This document shows positions 8,551 to 17,843 of a DNA stretch of 53,832 nucleotides, in pieces. The translations under genes and the position numbers were made by a program. The notes beneath the pieces are model-generated. The model was given only the letters and a program-made list of their open reading frames with translations. It was not told the origin of the DNA and did no database searches. How positions within the stretch are numbered: the stretch's first letter is position 1; each line of letters begins with the position of its first letter. This DNA comes from a bacterium HR15 (GTDB taxonomy: Bacteria; Armatimonadota; Fimbriimonadia; Fimbriimonadales; GBS-DC): positions 1 through 53,832 of the forward strand of contig BEHR01000026.1 of NCBI GenBank assembly GCA_002898555.1, in the 5' to 3' direction.

Positions 8551-9186
8551 TCAGGCTGTTCCTCCTTCCGTCTTGGGCGACAGAGGCTTTCTACGCGGAT
8601 ATCGCCTGAGCGTATACACGCCCAGACTCGCACCCAACGCTAGCAGGCTGGTTGGCTCTGGCACAAACTGCAGGGTGTAAGTAATCGTCGAGTCCTGCAG
8701 GGGTGTGCCGTCCAACGCCTCGCCATTGATCAAGCGGAACTTGAATATCAGTGGGTTGTCACGAGTTGGAAGCGTGTTAGCAGCGAAGATAATATGTCGG
8801 TGCACCGAGTCGGGATCGCCTGTGTACTCCAGTGTCCAGAGACCAGGTAAACCGCTTCCGAAAATGGGGTTCGGGTCTCCCTCTACCACGCCATAGAATC
8901 CGGGCGAGATAGACACCTGCTGCACTGTCACACGGCGTAGTTGTGGCTCGGTGTGCCCATCGGTTGTGTAGAAGTCCCAGCCGACATCCACGCCGTAAAG
9001 ACCGGGCAGCAGCTCTTCCATGGTGTACTCGCGGGTGTGGGGGGGTTCCGCCAGTTCATGCGGTTCGATAACCGCCAGCGTGCTATCGACATAGCCGAGG
9101 TGAATGTCTTCCTCATGCTGCGCTGCTGCGAAAGTGAACCATCCAATGGCTGCGATACCCAAAAGAAGCGATTTGAGCGTCCGCAT
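8551..9186 (-). CDS. PEP-CTERM-anchored surface protein with His motifs
   Basis: 211 aa. The start at 9186 follows AGGAGGTACAAAACG. A signal peptide ([20 protein letters not shown]) ends near AAAQ. The mature protein begins [10 protein letters not shown] and contains [10 protein letters not shown]; both motifs recur in the upstream gene (QHENDLLFG, AHHHFIFSTA), so the two are paralogues. The C-terminus is a textbook sorting signal: VPEP, a hydrophobic helix ([15 protein letters not shown]) and an Arg-rich tail (RRYPRRK), normally removed by an exosortase. The HxHxxF phrase resembles zinc-linked surface repeats (choice-of-anchor M, all3515-type); metal binding is an inference. Immediately follows the dockerin gene (16 bp). 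Confidence 0.85.
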   Translation of the reverse strand: MRTLKSLLLGIAAIGWFTFAAAQHEEDIHLGYVDSTLAVIEPHELAEPPHTREYTMEELLPGLYGVDVGWDFYTTDGHTEPQLRRVTVQQVSISPGFYGVVEGDPNPIFGSGLPGLWTLEYTGDPDSVHRHIIFAANTLPTRDNPLIFKFRLINGEALDGTPLQDSTITYTLQFVPEPTSLLALGASLGVYTLRRYPRRKPLSPKTEGGTA

Positions 9187-9202
9187 CGTTTTGTACCTCC
9201 TC

Positions 9203-10129
9203 TTATCGTGAGCCTTCGCCAACCAAACCGAAGTTGAACAGCACAGTCAACAGGTCGGCATCATCGACCGTGCCGTCGCCGTTCACATCCTCGGTCAAGT
9301 TGGAACCTGTCTGCCCGAAGGCAAACAGCACTGTCAGTAGATCTGCGTCGTCAATCACATCATCACCGTTGATATCGCCCGCATAGGGAAACTGCCAGTC
9401 GACGCGAGCCACGTCACCCAGCGTGAAGTTATCGAGGCGGCGCGAGAGGTGCTTGCTGAGCTTCGCGATGACGGTTGCGCTTCCCGTGCGATTGAATCCC
9501 ACCATATAGGGATAAATGGCGTCGACATTGGGTGGGAGGTTCTGGCTCAGAAGGGGTTGACCCATTTGGCGCACTTGCACCGTAAGCGTCAGCGAGTAGA
9601 GATTGCCCACATAGTCTGAGGCAGGCGAGACCTCACCATAAAGGCGCGCCGGATTGCCCGCTACCATGTAGATACGGTAAACCCAGGGCATATCGGACAC
9701 TGGGACACCATCTGTCGCAATGCCGTTTACCGCCTGGCAATCCCAGATATAGACACCAGGAGTAGCGGTACTGAAGATGAAATGGTGATGAGCCGTGCCG
9801 CCCGTGGGCAGATCGAAGAAATTGGGACAGCCCGAGACACAAAAGAGTTGCCCCATGCCAGAGCGCGAACCCACTAAGCCCGGGCTAATCCATCGCTGGA
9901 TGATACGGCACGATCGAAGCTGAGGTGCACCACCTTCGTAGTAAAAGTCGACACCCACATCCAACAGAAACGCTCCAGGCACAGCAGCCATCGTACGCAC
10001 AGGATGCGGTTGCGGCTGAATAACTGTTAGCGCACCACCCTGCACGCCAAAAAGCAGGTCATTTTCATGCTGTGCCAGCCCCGCGTGAAGCAGGGTCATA
10101 AATATCACTGCCAATGTCCATCGGTTCAT
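9203..10129 (-). CDS. Secreted protein with C-terminal dockerin-type repeats, paralogue of the PEP-CTERM neighbour
   Basis: 308 aa from the ATG at 10129 (GGAGGAGAACG upstream). Signal peptide MNRWTLAVIFMTLLHAGLAQ, then QHENDLLFGVQGGAL, DVGVDFYYEGGAPQLR, WISPGL and HHHFIFSTATPG, matching the order of motifs in the next gene. The C-terminal ~60 residues are two calcium-binding dockerin segments, DINGDDVIDDADLLTVLF and DVNGDGTVDDADLLTVLF, each ending FxFG. Dockerins bind cohesins in cellulosomes, but in this type of bacterium the DxNxDG pair is often a generic surface-protein tail and no cohesin is visible here. Role unknown; metal-related role proposed from the His motifs. Confidence 0.82.
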   Translation of the reverse strand: MNRWTLAVIFMTLLHAGLAQHENDLLFGVQGGALTVIQPQPHPVRTMAAVPGAFLLDVGVDFYYEGGAPQLRSCRIIQRWISPGLVGSRSGMGQLFCVSGCPNFFDLPTGGTAHHHFIFSTATPGVYIWDCQAVNGIATDGVPVSDMPWVYRIYMVAGNPARLYGEVSPASDYVGNLYSLTLTVQVRQMGQPLLSQNLPPNVDAIYPYMVGFNRTGSATVIAKLSKHLSRRLDNFTLGDVARVDWQFPYAGDINGDDVIDDADLLTVLFAFGQTGSNLTEDVNGDGTVDDADLLTVLFNFGLVGEGSR

Positions 10130-10156
10130 CGTTCTCCTCCTGTGCTGAGAATTGCT

Positions 10157-10188
10157 ACGAGCAAAAGCTCGCGTGTCACGAGCAAAAG
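10157..10188. promoter_or_regulatory. Two 11-bp direct repeats spaced 21 bp, operator-like
   Basis: ACGAGCAAAAG occurs at 10157-10167 and 10178-10188, that is 28-59 bp before the start of the dockerin gene on the minus strand. Start-to-start spacing of 21 bp is two helical turns, as expected for a dimeric regulator. A short CGAGC/GCTCG hairpin lies between them. No known Fur/Zur consensus was recognised. Confidence 0.35.
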
Positions 10189-10314
10189 TGCTGTTTGCGG
10201 AAATGCACTCTCGCACTGCGAAGGAAGAGCAAGGCTGTATTCTCCCCTAAAAGGGGAATGGCGGTTTATACACCATTAGGCGAAAGTGATTCGCAGCGAG
10301 AGCCAGCGGGGGAA

Positions 10315-10608
10315 CTAACCGATGGGCGGAGCGCGAGGTGCAAGATGGGAGGCGTAGGGAGATGTCGGTTTGATCAGAGGTTCAAACGGTGTCGAGCAAG
10401 CAGGTTCTAAAGCAATCTCGATAAAATGGGACACTGCCGCACCCGTGTCATTGGGCAGCACGGGAGCGCTTTGTAGGACACAGACCAGACAATCCCTGGA
10501 GGAATCGCTCGACTCGTGCACCAGCGGATGCAAGAGGTTGCCCGTGAGCAACACGAGCAGCCATACCAGGCTAATCCAAGCCCAACACCTCCGCTGCGAT
10601 GTACGCAT
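10315..10608 (-). CDS. Small membrane protein, DUF2946-like
   Basis: 97 aa from the ATG at 10608 (GGAGTG just upstream); a longer frame to 10767 is only the palindromic repeat read through. One N-terminal hydrophobic helix (AWISLVWLLVLLTGNLL), then HPLVHESSDSSRDCLVCVLQ with a His-x3-His and a Cys-x2-Cys, and a C-terminal RAPPIG. This pattern (membrane helix, His/Cys cluster, final RAPP) is that of small DUF2946-type proteins often found beside copper or other metal genes. It lies 185 bp upstream of the His-rich surface protein genes on the same strand, which supports a metal-linked locus. Confidence 0.55.
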   Translation of the reverse strand: MRTSQRRCWAWISLVWLLVLLTGNLLHPLVHESSDSSRDCLVCVLQSAPVLPNDTGAAVSHFIEIALEPACSTPFEPLIKPTSPYASHLAPRAPPIG

Positions 10609-10615
10609 CACTCCT

Positions 10616-10621
10616 ATTATA
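10616..10621 (-). promoter_or_regulatory. -10 box 7 nt from the start of the DUF2946-like gene
   Basis: TATAAT on the minus strand at 10621-10616, with only 7 nt before the ATG at 10608. Transcription would start within a base or two of the start codon, or just before the overlapping GGAG. Confidence 0.45.
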
Positions 10622-10636
10622 CCCCATGACGATGCA

Positions 10637-10762
10637 CAAAATTTTTCCCTCCGGGGTAGCCCAAAATTTTTTCTCTGGGGTACTCCGAAATTTTCTTCTC
10701 CGACCCATCTGGGTACCCCGGAGAAGAAAATTTTGAGCGAAGCGGGGTCAGAGAAAAAATTG
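10637..10762. repeat. Nested palindromic repeat, two levels (copy 1)
   Basis: An outer hairpin (AATTTTTTCTCTG at 10665-10677, CAGAGAAAAAATT at 10749-10761) encloses an inner perfect 15-bp hairpin (AAATTTTCTTCTCCG at 10688-10702, its complement at 10719-10733). Outer loop halves are GGGGTACTC and AGCGAAGCGGGGT. A further unpaired arm of the same type starts at 10637. The element fills the space between the DUF2946-like gene and the 3' end of the MTHFR-type gene. Confidence 0.9.
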
Positions 10763-10776
10763 GACAACTCACATGC

Positions 10777-12654
10777 TCATCTTAGGGCTTGTAGCACACG
10801 CAGAGCAATCTGAGCGTTACCGGCGGGCGGCATGAGGTAGATACCTTGGGCATAGGGAGCCGCTTGCTGCAGGAACTGCTGTGCGATTTCGATACCCACT
10901 TCCAGGGCACACTCTTCGGGCGCGTCTGCCATACGACGCAGTACCCCCTCCGGGATGCGGATGCCCGGTACCTCGTTATGCATAAATTCGGCGTGGCGTG
11001 CGCTGCGCAACGGTAGTACGCCCACAAACCACGGTATGCGCAGCTGATGGCACAACTCCGCTGTCCTCTCCACCACAGGCATCTCGAAAATCGGCTGGGT
11101 ATAAACCAGGTGCGCCCCTTCGTCCACCTTGCGTTGCAGCCGTTCACGCTCCAGCTCCTCATCGGGTGCCAGGGGATTGTAAGCGACTGCAATGGTAAAG
11201 TTTGCCCGCATGCCAATCGTGTTGCCCGCCAAATCAATGCCCTCATTAAAGCGTTTGAGAATACGCACCAGCCCGATAGCATCCACATCGAACACGCTGG
11301 TGGCGGTCGGGTAATCACCAATTTGTGCCGGGTCACCCGTAATGGCCAGCACATTGCGGATGCCAAGCGCGTGTGCTCCCAACAGGTCGGACTGGATTGC
11401 CAGCAGATTGCGGTCGCGACAGGCGAAATGCATCATGACCTCGATGCCAGCCTGTTCCTGAATCAGGTGCGAGATGGCCATCACATTCATACGCAAGCGT
11501 GCGCGTGCGCCATCGGAGATATCGATGAGGTGGACACCGTTCTCTTTAAGCAGGCGCGCGTTGTCGATCACCTTCTGCACGATGAGTCCGCGCGGCAGGT
11601 CGAGTTCCACTGTGATCACGCGCTCCTTGCCTAACAACTGTGATAGGCGCGATGGTTTAGCAAGGGGCAGTTGTTCGGGCTTGCGTTCGCGCGGGTGCAC
11701 CGTGATCGAGACATGGGTCTGGCGGGGCTTTATGCCGGCGACGGCGCGCGCCACCGCGCCGATATGTTCGGGTGTGGTGCCGCAGCACCCACCCACGATG
11801 CGTGCGCCCGCTTCGACCAGCCGCGCGGCGTACCGACCAAAATATTCAGGCTGAATATCGTAGACCACTTGTCCGCGCACAAGCTGGGGCAAGCCGGGCG
11901 TGGGCATTGCCGAGAGCGGCTTGTCGGTGGCATGCGCCATCATTCGAATAATGTCCAACATGCGCTGCGGACCCACGACGCAGTTCGCGCCAATCGCATC
12001 CACCTCCAGCGCGCTGAGTTCGCGAGCAACCCGTTCGGGCAGACCCTCCATCAGCGTCTCGCCGTCCTCGATGAAGCCCTTTGAGGCGATAAGCGGCAGA
12101 TCGGGTGCGAGGCGACGCACTGCGCGGACCGCTATACTCAACTCGCGTGGGTCAGTGAAGGTCTCCAGAATGATGCCATCCACACCTGCTTCGATGAGTG
12201 CCTGCGCCTGCTCGGTGAACGCCTGTTCCGCTTCTTGCAGGCGAATCTCGCCCAGCGGTTCCAAAGGCTTGCCCACAGGCCCCATAGAGCCGAACACAAG
12301 CGCGTCTGCGCCAACGGCTTCCCGCGCCAATTGCACGCCTGTATGGTTCACACGCTGTACCACCTCGGCGGGCGAACCGTACTGTTCCAGCAGACTCTGC
12401 GCTGCAGGCAACTCGGTGCCTCGCTCCGGAATGTTCAACAGGCGGATGCGATTCGAAGTGTAGGTATTGGTCTCGATGAGGCGTGCGCCTGCTTCATAAT
12501 ATTCACGGTGCAGCTCACGCACCAGGTCGGGATGGGTCAAGTTCGCCAGGTCGTACGGCATCGTGACGCCGCGCAATGCCAGCATCGTGCCTGTCGCACC
12601 ATCCGCCACCAGCACCGCGTGCTGCAACCGCTCCTGAAACTCCTGCCGCGTCAT
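10777..12654 (-). CDS. Bifunctional homocysteine S-methyltransferase / methylenetetrahydrofolate reductase
   Basis: 625 aa, two domains. Residues ~1-310 are a homocysteine S-methyltransferase: DGATGTMLALRG, LIETNTYTSN, zinc ligands in GANCVVGP and GGCCGTTPEHIG. Residues ~330-625 are a MetF/MTHFR TIM barrel: RVITVELDLP, HFACRDRNLLAIQSDLLG, NVLAITGDPAQIGDYP, HLVYTQPIFEMP. The fusion resembles YitJ/BhmT-MetF and would make 5-methyl-THF and methylate homocysteine to methionine, although the methyl donor of the first domain cannot be read from sequence. No S-box, cobalamin or other riboswitch is seen; the start codon lies 9 nt from a TACAAT, suggesting a leaderless mRNA. It diverges from groES. 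Confidence 0.93.
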   Translation of the reverse strand: MTRQEFQERLQHAVLVADGATGTMLALRGVTMPYDLANLTHPDLVRELHREYYEAGARLIETNTYTSNRIRLLNIPERGTELPAAQSLLEQYGSPAEVVQRVNHTGVQLAREAVGADALVFGSMGPVGKPLEPLGEIRLQEAEQAFTEQAQALIEAGVDGIILETFTDPRELSIAVRAVRRLAPDLPLIASKGFIEDGETLMEGLPERVARELSALEVDAIGANCVVGPQRMLDIIRMMAHATDKPLSAMPTPGLPQLVRGQVVYDIQPEYFGRYAARLVEAGARIVGGCCGTTPEHIGAVARAVAGIKPRQTHVSITVHPRERKPEQLPLAKPSRLSQLLGKERVITVELDLPRGLIVQKVIDNARLLKENGVHLIDISDGARARLRMNVMAISHLIQEQAGIEVMMHFACRDRNLLAIQSDLLGAHALGIRNVLAITGDPAQIGDYPTATSVFDVDAIGLVRILKRFNEGIDLAGNTIGMRANFTIAVAYNPLAPDEELERERLQRKVDEGAHLVYTQPIFEMPVVERTAELCHQLRIPWFVGVLPLRSARHAEFMHNEVPGIRIPEGVLRRMADAPEECALEVGIEIAQQFLQQAAPYAQGIYLMPPAGNAQIALRVLQALR

Positions 12655-12663
12655 CTAAGGGGA

Positions 12664-12714
12664 ATTGTACCATACTCACCCCCTTGACAACACCCTATGC
12701 ATATCGGGTATATA
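12664..12714. promoter_or_regulatory. Overlapping divergent promoters of groES-groL and the methionine gene
   Basis: Plus strand: TTGACA at 12684-12689 with a -10-like TATATA near 12709-12714 for groES. Minus strand: TTGTCA (complement of 12685-12690) with TACAAT at 12669-12664 for the homocysteine methyltransferase/MTHFR gene. The two -35 boxes occupy the same bases, so polymerases should exclude each other. No CIRCE (TTAGCACTC-N9-GAGTGCTAA) is present before groES. Confidence 0.6.
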
Positions 12715-12781
12715 GATTCATGCCTAATAAAGGGCATCCGCTGTGCGTATTTGAACAAACTTTCCGAAGGAGGTGAGGTGT

Positions 12782-13069
12782 ATGACTTTCAAGCCGCTTA
12801 GCGATAAGGTCGTGGTGGAACTCATTGAGGAGGATGAGAAGACCAGCGCGGGCATCATTCTGCCCGATACTGCCAAAAAGCGTCCGCAAGAGGGCATCGT
12901 AGTTGCGGTCGGACCTGGACGCCTGCTCAAAAACGGGGAGCGCGCTCCGATGAGCGTGCAGGTGGGGCAGCGCGTTGTGTTCTCCAAATACGCAGGTAAT
13001 GAGTTCGAATATGACGGCAAGAAGTACCTTATTCTGGATGAGGATCAGATATTCGCCATTCGTGAATAG
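12782..13069 (+). CDS. groS: Co-chaperonin GroES (Cpn10)
   Basis: 95 aa; start at 12782 behind AAGGAGGTGAGGTGT. Contains the Cpn10 core [20 protein letters not shown], the mobile loop [17 protein letters not shown] and the conserved [18 protein letters not shown]. Forms the heptameric lid of GroEL. It is 12 bp before groL and clearly co-transcribed. Confidence 0.97.
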   Translation: MTFKPLSDKVVVELIEEDEKTSAGIILPDTAKKRPQEGIVVAVGPGRLLKNGERAPMSVQVGQRVVFSKYAGNEFEYDGKKYLILDEDQIFAIRE

Positions 13070-14707
<1,638 letters not shown>

Positions 14708-14733
14708 GCCTTTCCCTTCCCCTCCCACCCCCA

Positions 14734-14776
14734 AGGACCGGGTGTTGCCCCCCTCGCACCCGGTCCTGCCTCTTTT
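14734..14776 (+). terminator. Rho-independent-type terminator of groES-groL
   Basis: Perfect 11-bp stem AGGACCGGGTG (14734-14744) / CACCCGGTCCT (14757-14767), 12-nt loop, then gcctctttt. It lies between convergent genes and could serve both strands. Confidence 0.85.
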
Positions 14777-14788
14777 ACAGGGGTAGGT

Positions 14789-15280
14789 TTACTCGTGTTC
14801 TTGATGTTCCCCAGCTTCACCCGGTGCGCCGAAGGGTGGTGGCTCACCGCGTATCTCCGAATGACGAATCTGCCCGCCTAAGTGCGCTGTGTATGCCATC
14901 AGCCCGAAGACCGCGAGATTGCCCAACAGCACCAACATCGCTAACCCCGTCGGAACCGCCCGACCACGCGAAAAAAGCAATCCGCCCAATGCCAGCACGC
15001 CCAGCATCAGCGAGGCAATGAGGGCCATCTTCGCCATCGATTCGTGCGGCTCCACATAGGAATGGGAGTAGCCGGGCTGTTTCTCGATGATTTCCTCGGC
15101 GGGCTCCCCTGTCAGATAGGTGGGAACGGCGAGCAGAGCAACCACCACCAACGCACCCAGCGCCGCCTTCTGGACCTCAGCGCTTCGACGCGCCAGCCCG
15201 TACGCCAGCAACAGCAGGCAGAACAGCGAGCCTATCACTGGCAAATGGTTTAGCAAAAGATGTTGCTGCGCTGCGTTCAT
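14789..15280 (-). CDS. Four-helix membrane protein, DUF2231-like
   Basis: 163 aa. Four hydrophobic helices (LPVIGSLFCLLLLAYGL; ALGALVVVALLAVPTYL; MALIASLMLGVLALGGLLF; LAMLVLLGNLAVFGLMAY) with conserved histidines: HLLLNHLP at the N-terminus and YTAHLGGQIRHSEIR after the last helix. This arrangement is like DUF2231/predicted haem-associated membrane proteins; the histidines at the helix ends could ligate haem, which is inference. The tail is His/Glu-rich (GEHQEHE). Single gene between groL and the dockerin gene. Confidence 0.7.
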   Translation of the reverse strand: MNAAQQHLLLNHLPVIGSLFCLLLLAYGLARRSAEVQKAALGALVVVALLAVPTYLTGEPAEEIIEKQPGYSHSYVEPHESMAKMALIASLMLGVLALGGLLFSRGRAVPTGLAMLVLLGNLAVFGLMAYTAHLGGQIRHSEIRGEPPPFGAPGEAGEHQEHE

Positions 15281-15300
15281 AATGTAAAACTATACCTCAG

Positions 15301-16281
15301 TTAGCACCCGTTGCCAAAGTTAAACAGCACAAGCAAGAGGTCGCCATCATCTACAACGCCGTCCTCGTTCAGATCCTCCAACAAATGCGAACCCGTTTGA
15401 CCGAAGGCAAACAGCACCATGAGCAGGTCAGAGTCATCAACGCACCCATCACCATTCACATCGCCTGCCTGGGCAGGCACCCAGCCTAAAGCCGTAGGCG
15501 ATAGCCCCACGGGATAACCTACATCGGTTAGCCGCGCCACCAGAGTCGCGTTCGCCGTGGCGTTCATGTCGTCCACCTGCAACTGCCACAGGGCTGCCTC
15601 GCTGGGCGAAGCGGTGGCTAAATAGAGCCGCCCTGTCGAGGCGTCCAGCGCCAGCCCGCCCAATGTGTGGCTTTGGGGAACACCTTGGAGGGCGTACTCG
15701 ATGAACTCATAGAAGGGCTGTGCCTCCATCGGCAGCAAGCGTAGGAACCCCACGCGTGTCGTGCCGTAGAGATTGGCACCCACCCATTCCAGTCCGATGA
15801 CATTCGCGACCTCAATGCCGGCGCCGCTGGCATAATACGCTTCCAGAAGCTCGCCCTCGCTATCGTGTGCCAGCACCAGCCCGAAGGCAGGGTATACCCG
15901 CTGTGGCGTCGCCCGCCAGAGCATCCCGCGTCCGAACGCACCGTCCCGCAGGTTGCGTCCTCCTAAAAAGCATTCGCAATTCTGATACGCGCCCACTTGT
16001 AAGATGTCGCCCGTGTAGGGATGCGCCTTTGCCAGCAACAGCTGGTCATACGCCCCGATATAGAGATAGGTTCCATCATAGGCGAGATGATTGTAGTCCT
16101 CACTGGGAAGAACGCTGGGAGAATCGGCAGGGGAAACGATGCGATCGATCTGCCCTGTGCGCAGGTTGTAGCGATAGAGGTTCGCGGGGCTTGCTCCTGC
16201 CCCCGATAGCCACAGATAGCCATCTGCCAGCGCGGTTGCCATCAGCAACAACCATCCCAGAAGCCCCGCCGCTCTTGGCAC
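15301..16281 (-). CDS. Secreted beta-propeller-like protein with dockerin-type tail
   Basis: 326 aa, GTG start preceded by GGAGGTGAATCGTT. Signal peptide MPRAAGLLGWLLLMATALADG; then blade-like phrases NLYRYNLRTGQIDRIV, HLAYDGTYLYIGAYD, LGGLALDASTGRLYLAT. The last ~55 residues are a dockerin pair, DVNGDGCVDDSDLLMVLF and DLNEDGVVDDGDLLLVLF, almost the same as in the gene at 9203-10129, so this tail is a shared module. Lacks a PEP-CTERM signal. Function not recognised; likely a surface or extracellular protein. Confidence 0.8.
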   Translation of the reverse strand: MPRAAGLLGWLLLMATALADGYLWLSGAGASPANLYRYNLRTGQIDRIVSPADSPSVLPSEDYNHLAYDGTYLYIGAYDQLLLAKAHPYTGDILQVGAYQNCECFLGGRNLRDGAFGRGMLWRATPQRVYPAFGLVLAHDSEGELLEAYYASGAGIEVANVIGLEWVGANLYGTTRVGFLRLLPMEAQPFYEFIEYALQGVPQSHTLGGLALDASTGRLYLATASPSEAALWQLQVDDMNATANATLVARLTDVGYPVGLSPTALGWVPAQAGDVNGDGCVDDSDLLMVLFAFGQTGSHLLEDLNEDGVVDDGDLLLVLFNFGNGC

Positions 16282-16301
16282 AACGATTCACCTCCGCCTT
16301 T

Positions 16302-16328
16302 ATTATAACCCACCTTCGAGGGTATACT
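16302..16328. promoter_or_regulatory. Back-to-back -10 boxes of divergent genes
   Basis: Minus-strand TATAAT at 16307-16302 serves the dockerin propeller gene; plus-strand TATACT at 16323-16328 serves the response regulator, 13 nt before its ATG at 16342. The two are only 15 bp apart. Confidence 0.5.
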
Positions 16329-16341
16329 ACATCCTGCGGAG

Positions 16342-16944
16342 ATGATGCTGATGCGGAAACTGAGAATCGTGATTGCGGACGACGAGCCGATTATCCTGCT
16401 CGACTTGCGTCAGATGTTGGAAGAGCTGGGCTACTCGGTCGTTGCCGAAGCCAGTACGGGCACGCAAGCGGTGGAGATGGTCCGCAAGTTTAAGCCCGAC
16501 CTGGCTATTCTCGATATTAAGATGCCCGAAATGGACGGCATCGAGGCGGCGCGCATCCTGCATGAGGAGAAGCTCGCGCCCGTGCTGCTGTTGACCGCCT
16601 ACAGCGACGCTGAACTTATCCAGCGTGCGAAGCAGGCGGGTGTCTATGGCTACCTGGTCAAACCCTTCAAGCAAGCCGACCTGACCCCCGCCATCGAAAT
16701 CGCCCTCTCGCGCTATCAGGACACCCTTGAACTGGAGCATCAAGTGCAAGACCTCAAGGAGACGCTGGAGACGCGCAAGCTGATCGAGCGTGCCAAAGGC
16801 ATCCTGATGGACACCTACGGGCTGCGCGAGCAGGAAGCGTACCGCCGTATCCAGGTGCAGAGCATGAACACGCGCAAAAGTATGCGCGAGATTGCTGAGG
16901 CGATTATTATTGCCCATACGATTCAGCAAAGCCCTGAACGATGA
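16342..16944 (+). CDS. Response regulator with ANTAR RNA-binding output domain
   Basis: 200 aa. Receiver domain with the acidic pocket ADDEP, phospho-acceptor Asp58 (AILDIKMPEMDG), the Thr at LLLTAY and Lys107 (YLVKPFK). A coiled linker leads to an ANTAR domain (~135-190: RKLIERAKGILMDTYG, EAYRRIQ, KSMREIAEAII), which in known proteins binds dual hexaloop RNA and prevents transcription termination. Two ATGs and a third at 16351 are possible starts. The stop overlaps the next start by 4 nt (ATGA). No dual-hexaloop target was recognised nearby and no sensor kinase is adjacent. Confidence 0.9.
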   Translation: MMLMRKLRIVIADDEPIILLDLRQMLEELGYSVVAEASTGTQAVEMVRKFKPDLAILDIKMPEMDGIEAARILHEEKLAPVLLLTAYSDAELIQRAKQAGVYGYLVKPFKQADLTPAIEIALSRYQDTLELEHQVQDLKETLETRKLIERAKGILMDTYGLREQEAYRRIQVQSMNTRKSMREIAEAIIIAHTIQQSPER

Positions 16945-17843
16945 GACTTTCGGTCATCACCGACGAAATCGATAGCGATCTGGAGCGTGCCCTGCCCGTA
17001 GTGCAGGAGTTTGCCATCGAGCAGGTGGAGTTGCGCACCCTGTGGGGCGTCAACCTCGCTGAGGCAGACGAGGATATCCTGGCACGCGCACGCCGTCTGC
17101 TCCGCCAGGCAGGGCTGGGCGTCTGTTCCATCGCCTCGCCTGTTTTTAAAACCGACCTGTTCGGGGCTCAGACGCGTGGTCCCATGCATGGCGCGTCGGA
17201 GCAGCACATAGAGCGACATTTTGCACTCCTTCAACATTGCTTGGAGGTGGCTCGCTTTTTTGACGCGCCACTGGTACGCCTCTTCGCGTTCTGGCGAGCG
17301 GGCAAGTTAACCCCAAAGCGCGAGAAACAGATTGTCGCCATGCTGGAACGCGCTCTGCCCTTTGCGGAGCGAGCAGGCGTCCTGCTTGGGCTGGAAAATG
17401 AACATAGCTGCCAAGTGGGCACAGGCGCGGAGCTGGCGCATGTGCTACAACAGATAGACTCGCCATGGCTGCGTGCCGTGTGGGACCCGGGCAATGCCTT
17501 TGTGCTGGGGGAGACGGCAACCGAAGGCTATGCCGCCGTGCAACCATGGATAGCGCATATCCATGTGAAGGACGCTATCCGCAAGCCTAATGGTACGGTG
17601 CACTGGGTCATTATCGGCGAGGGTGAAATCGGCTACCCCCAGCTCCTCGCACAAATCGCCCGCAGCGGCTACAGCGGCTTCCTCTCGCTGGAGACCCACG
17701 CGCGTTTGGAGGGTTTCACACAGGCGGAGGTCTCCCGCCGCTGCTTGCAGGTACTGGAAAAACTTTTGGACATGTCCGACGGGTTAGGCATGTCGGACGA
17801 AGGACAGTCGTCAGGAGGGCACTATGTCAGGACTATCTGTTAG
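16941..17843 (+). CDS. Sugar phosphate isomerase/epimerase, xylose-isomerase-like TIM barrel
   Basis: 300 aa. Barrel landmarks: SVITDEIDSDLERAL at strand 1, QVELRTLWG, LGLENEHSC (metal-ligand Glu), AVWDPGNAF (Asp), HIHVKDAI (His-x-His) and FLSLETH (Glu). These are the metal-binding positions of AP-endonuclease family 2 / IolE-like enzymes. Substrate unknown. The core ends near LEKLLD; the last ~25 residues (MSDGLGMSDEGQ...) are encoded by a short TGTCGGA-type inverted repeat and overlap the next gene by 20 nt. Coupled to the ANTAR regulator by an ATGA overlap. Confidence 0.85.
   Translation: MRLSVITDEIDSDLERALPVVQEFAIEQVELRTLWGVNLAEADEDILARARRLLRQAGLGVCSIASPVFKTDLFGAQTRGPMHGASEQHIERHFALLQHCLEVARFFDAPLVRLFAFWRAGKLTPKREKQIVAMLERALPFAERAGVLLGLENEHSCQVGTGAELAHVLQQIDSPWLRAVWDPGNAFVLGETATEGYAAVQPWIAHIHVKDAIRKPNGTVHWVIIGEGEIGYPQLLAQIARSGYSGFLSLETHARLEGFTQAEVSRRCLQVLEKLLDMSDGLGMSDEGQSSGGHYVRTIC

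Noticed and set aside
10130-10314. Zur box before the His-rich surface genes
   Set aside because: No TGATAAT/ATTATCA-type palindrome; only an unfamiliar direct repeat.
10609-10767. N-terminal extension of the DUF2946-like gene
   Set aside because: Repeat read-through (FFSGVP, NFGVPQRKNFG); a signal helix and SD support 10608.
12655-12781. S-box/cobalamin riboswitch or CIRCE element
   Set aside because: No SAM or B12 core sequences before the methionine gene and no TTAGCACTC...GAGTGCTAA before groES.
15301-16281. Cellulosome component
   Set aside because: Dockerin-like tails are present on two proteins, but there is no cohesin or plant-wall glycosidase; the tail is probably a general surface module.
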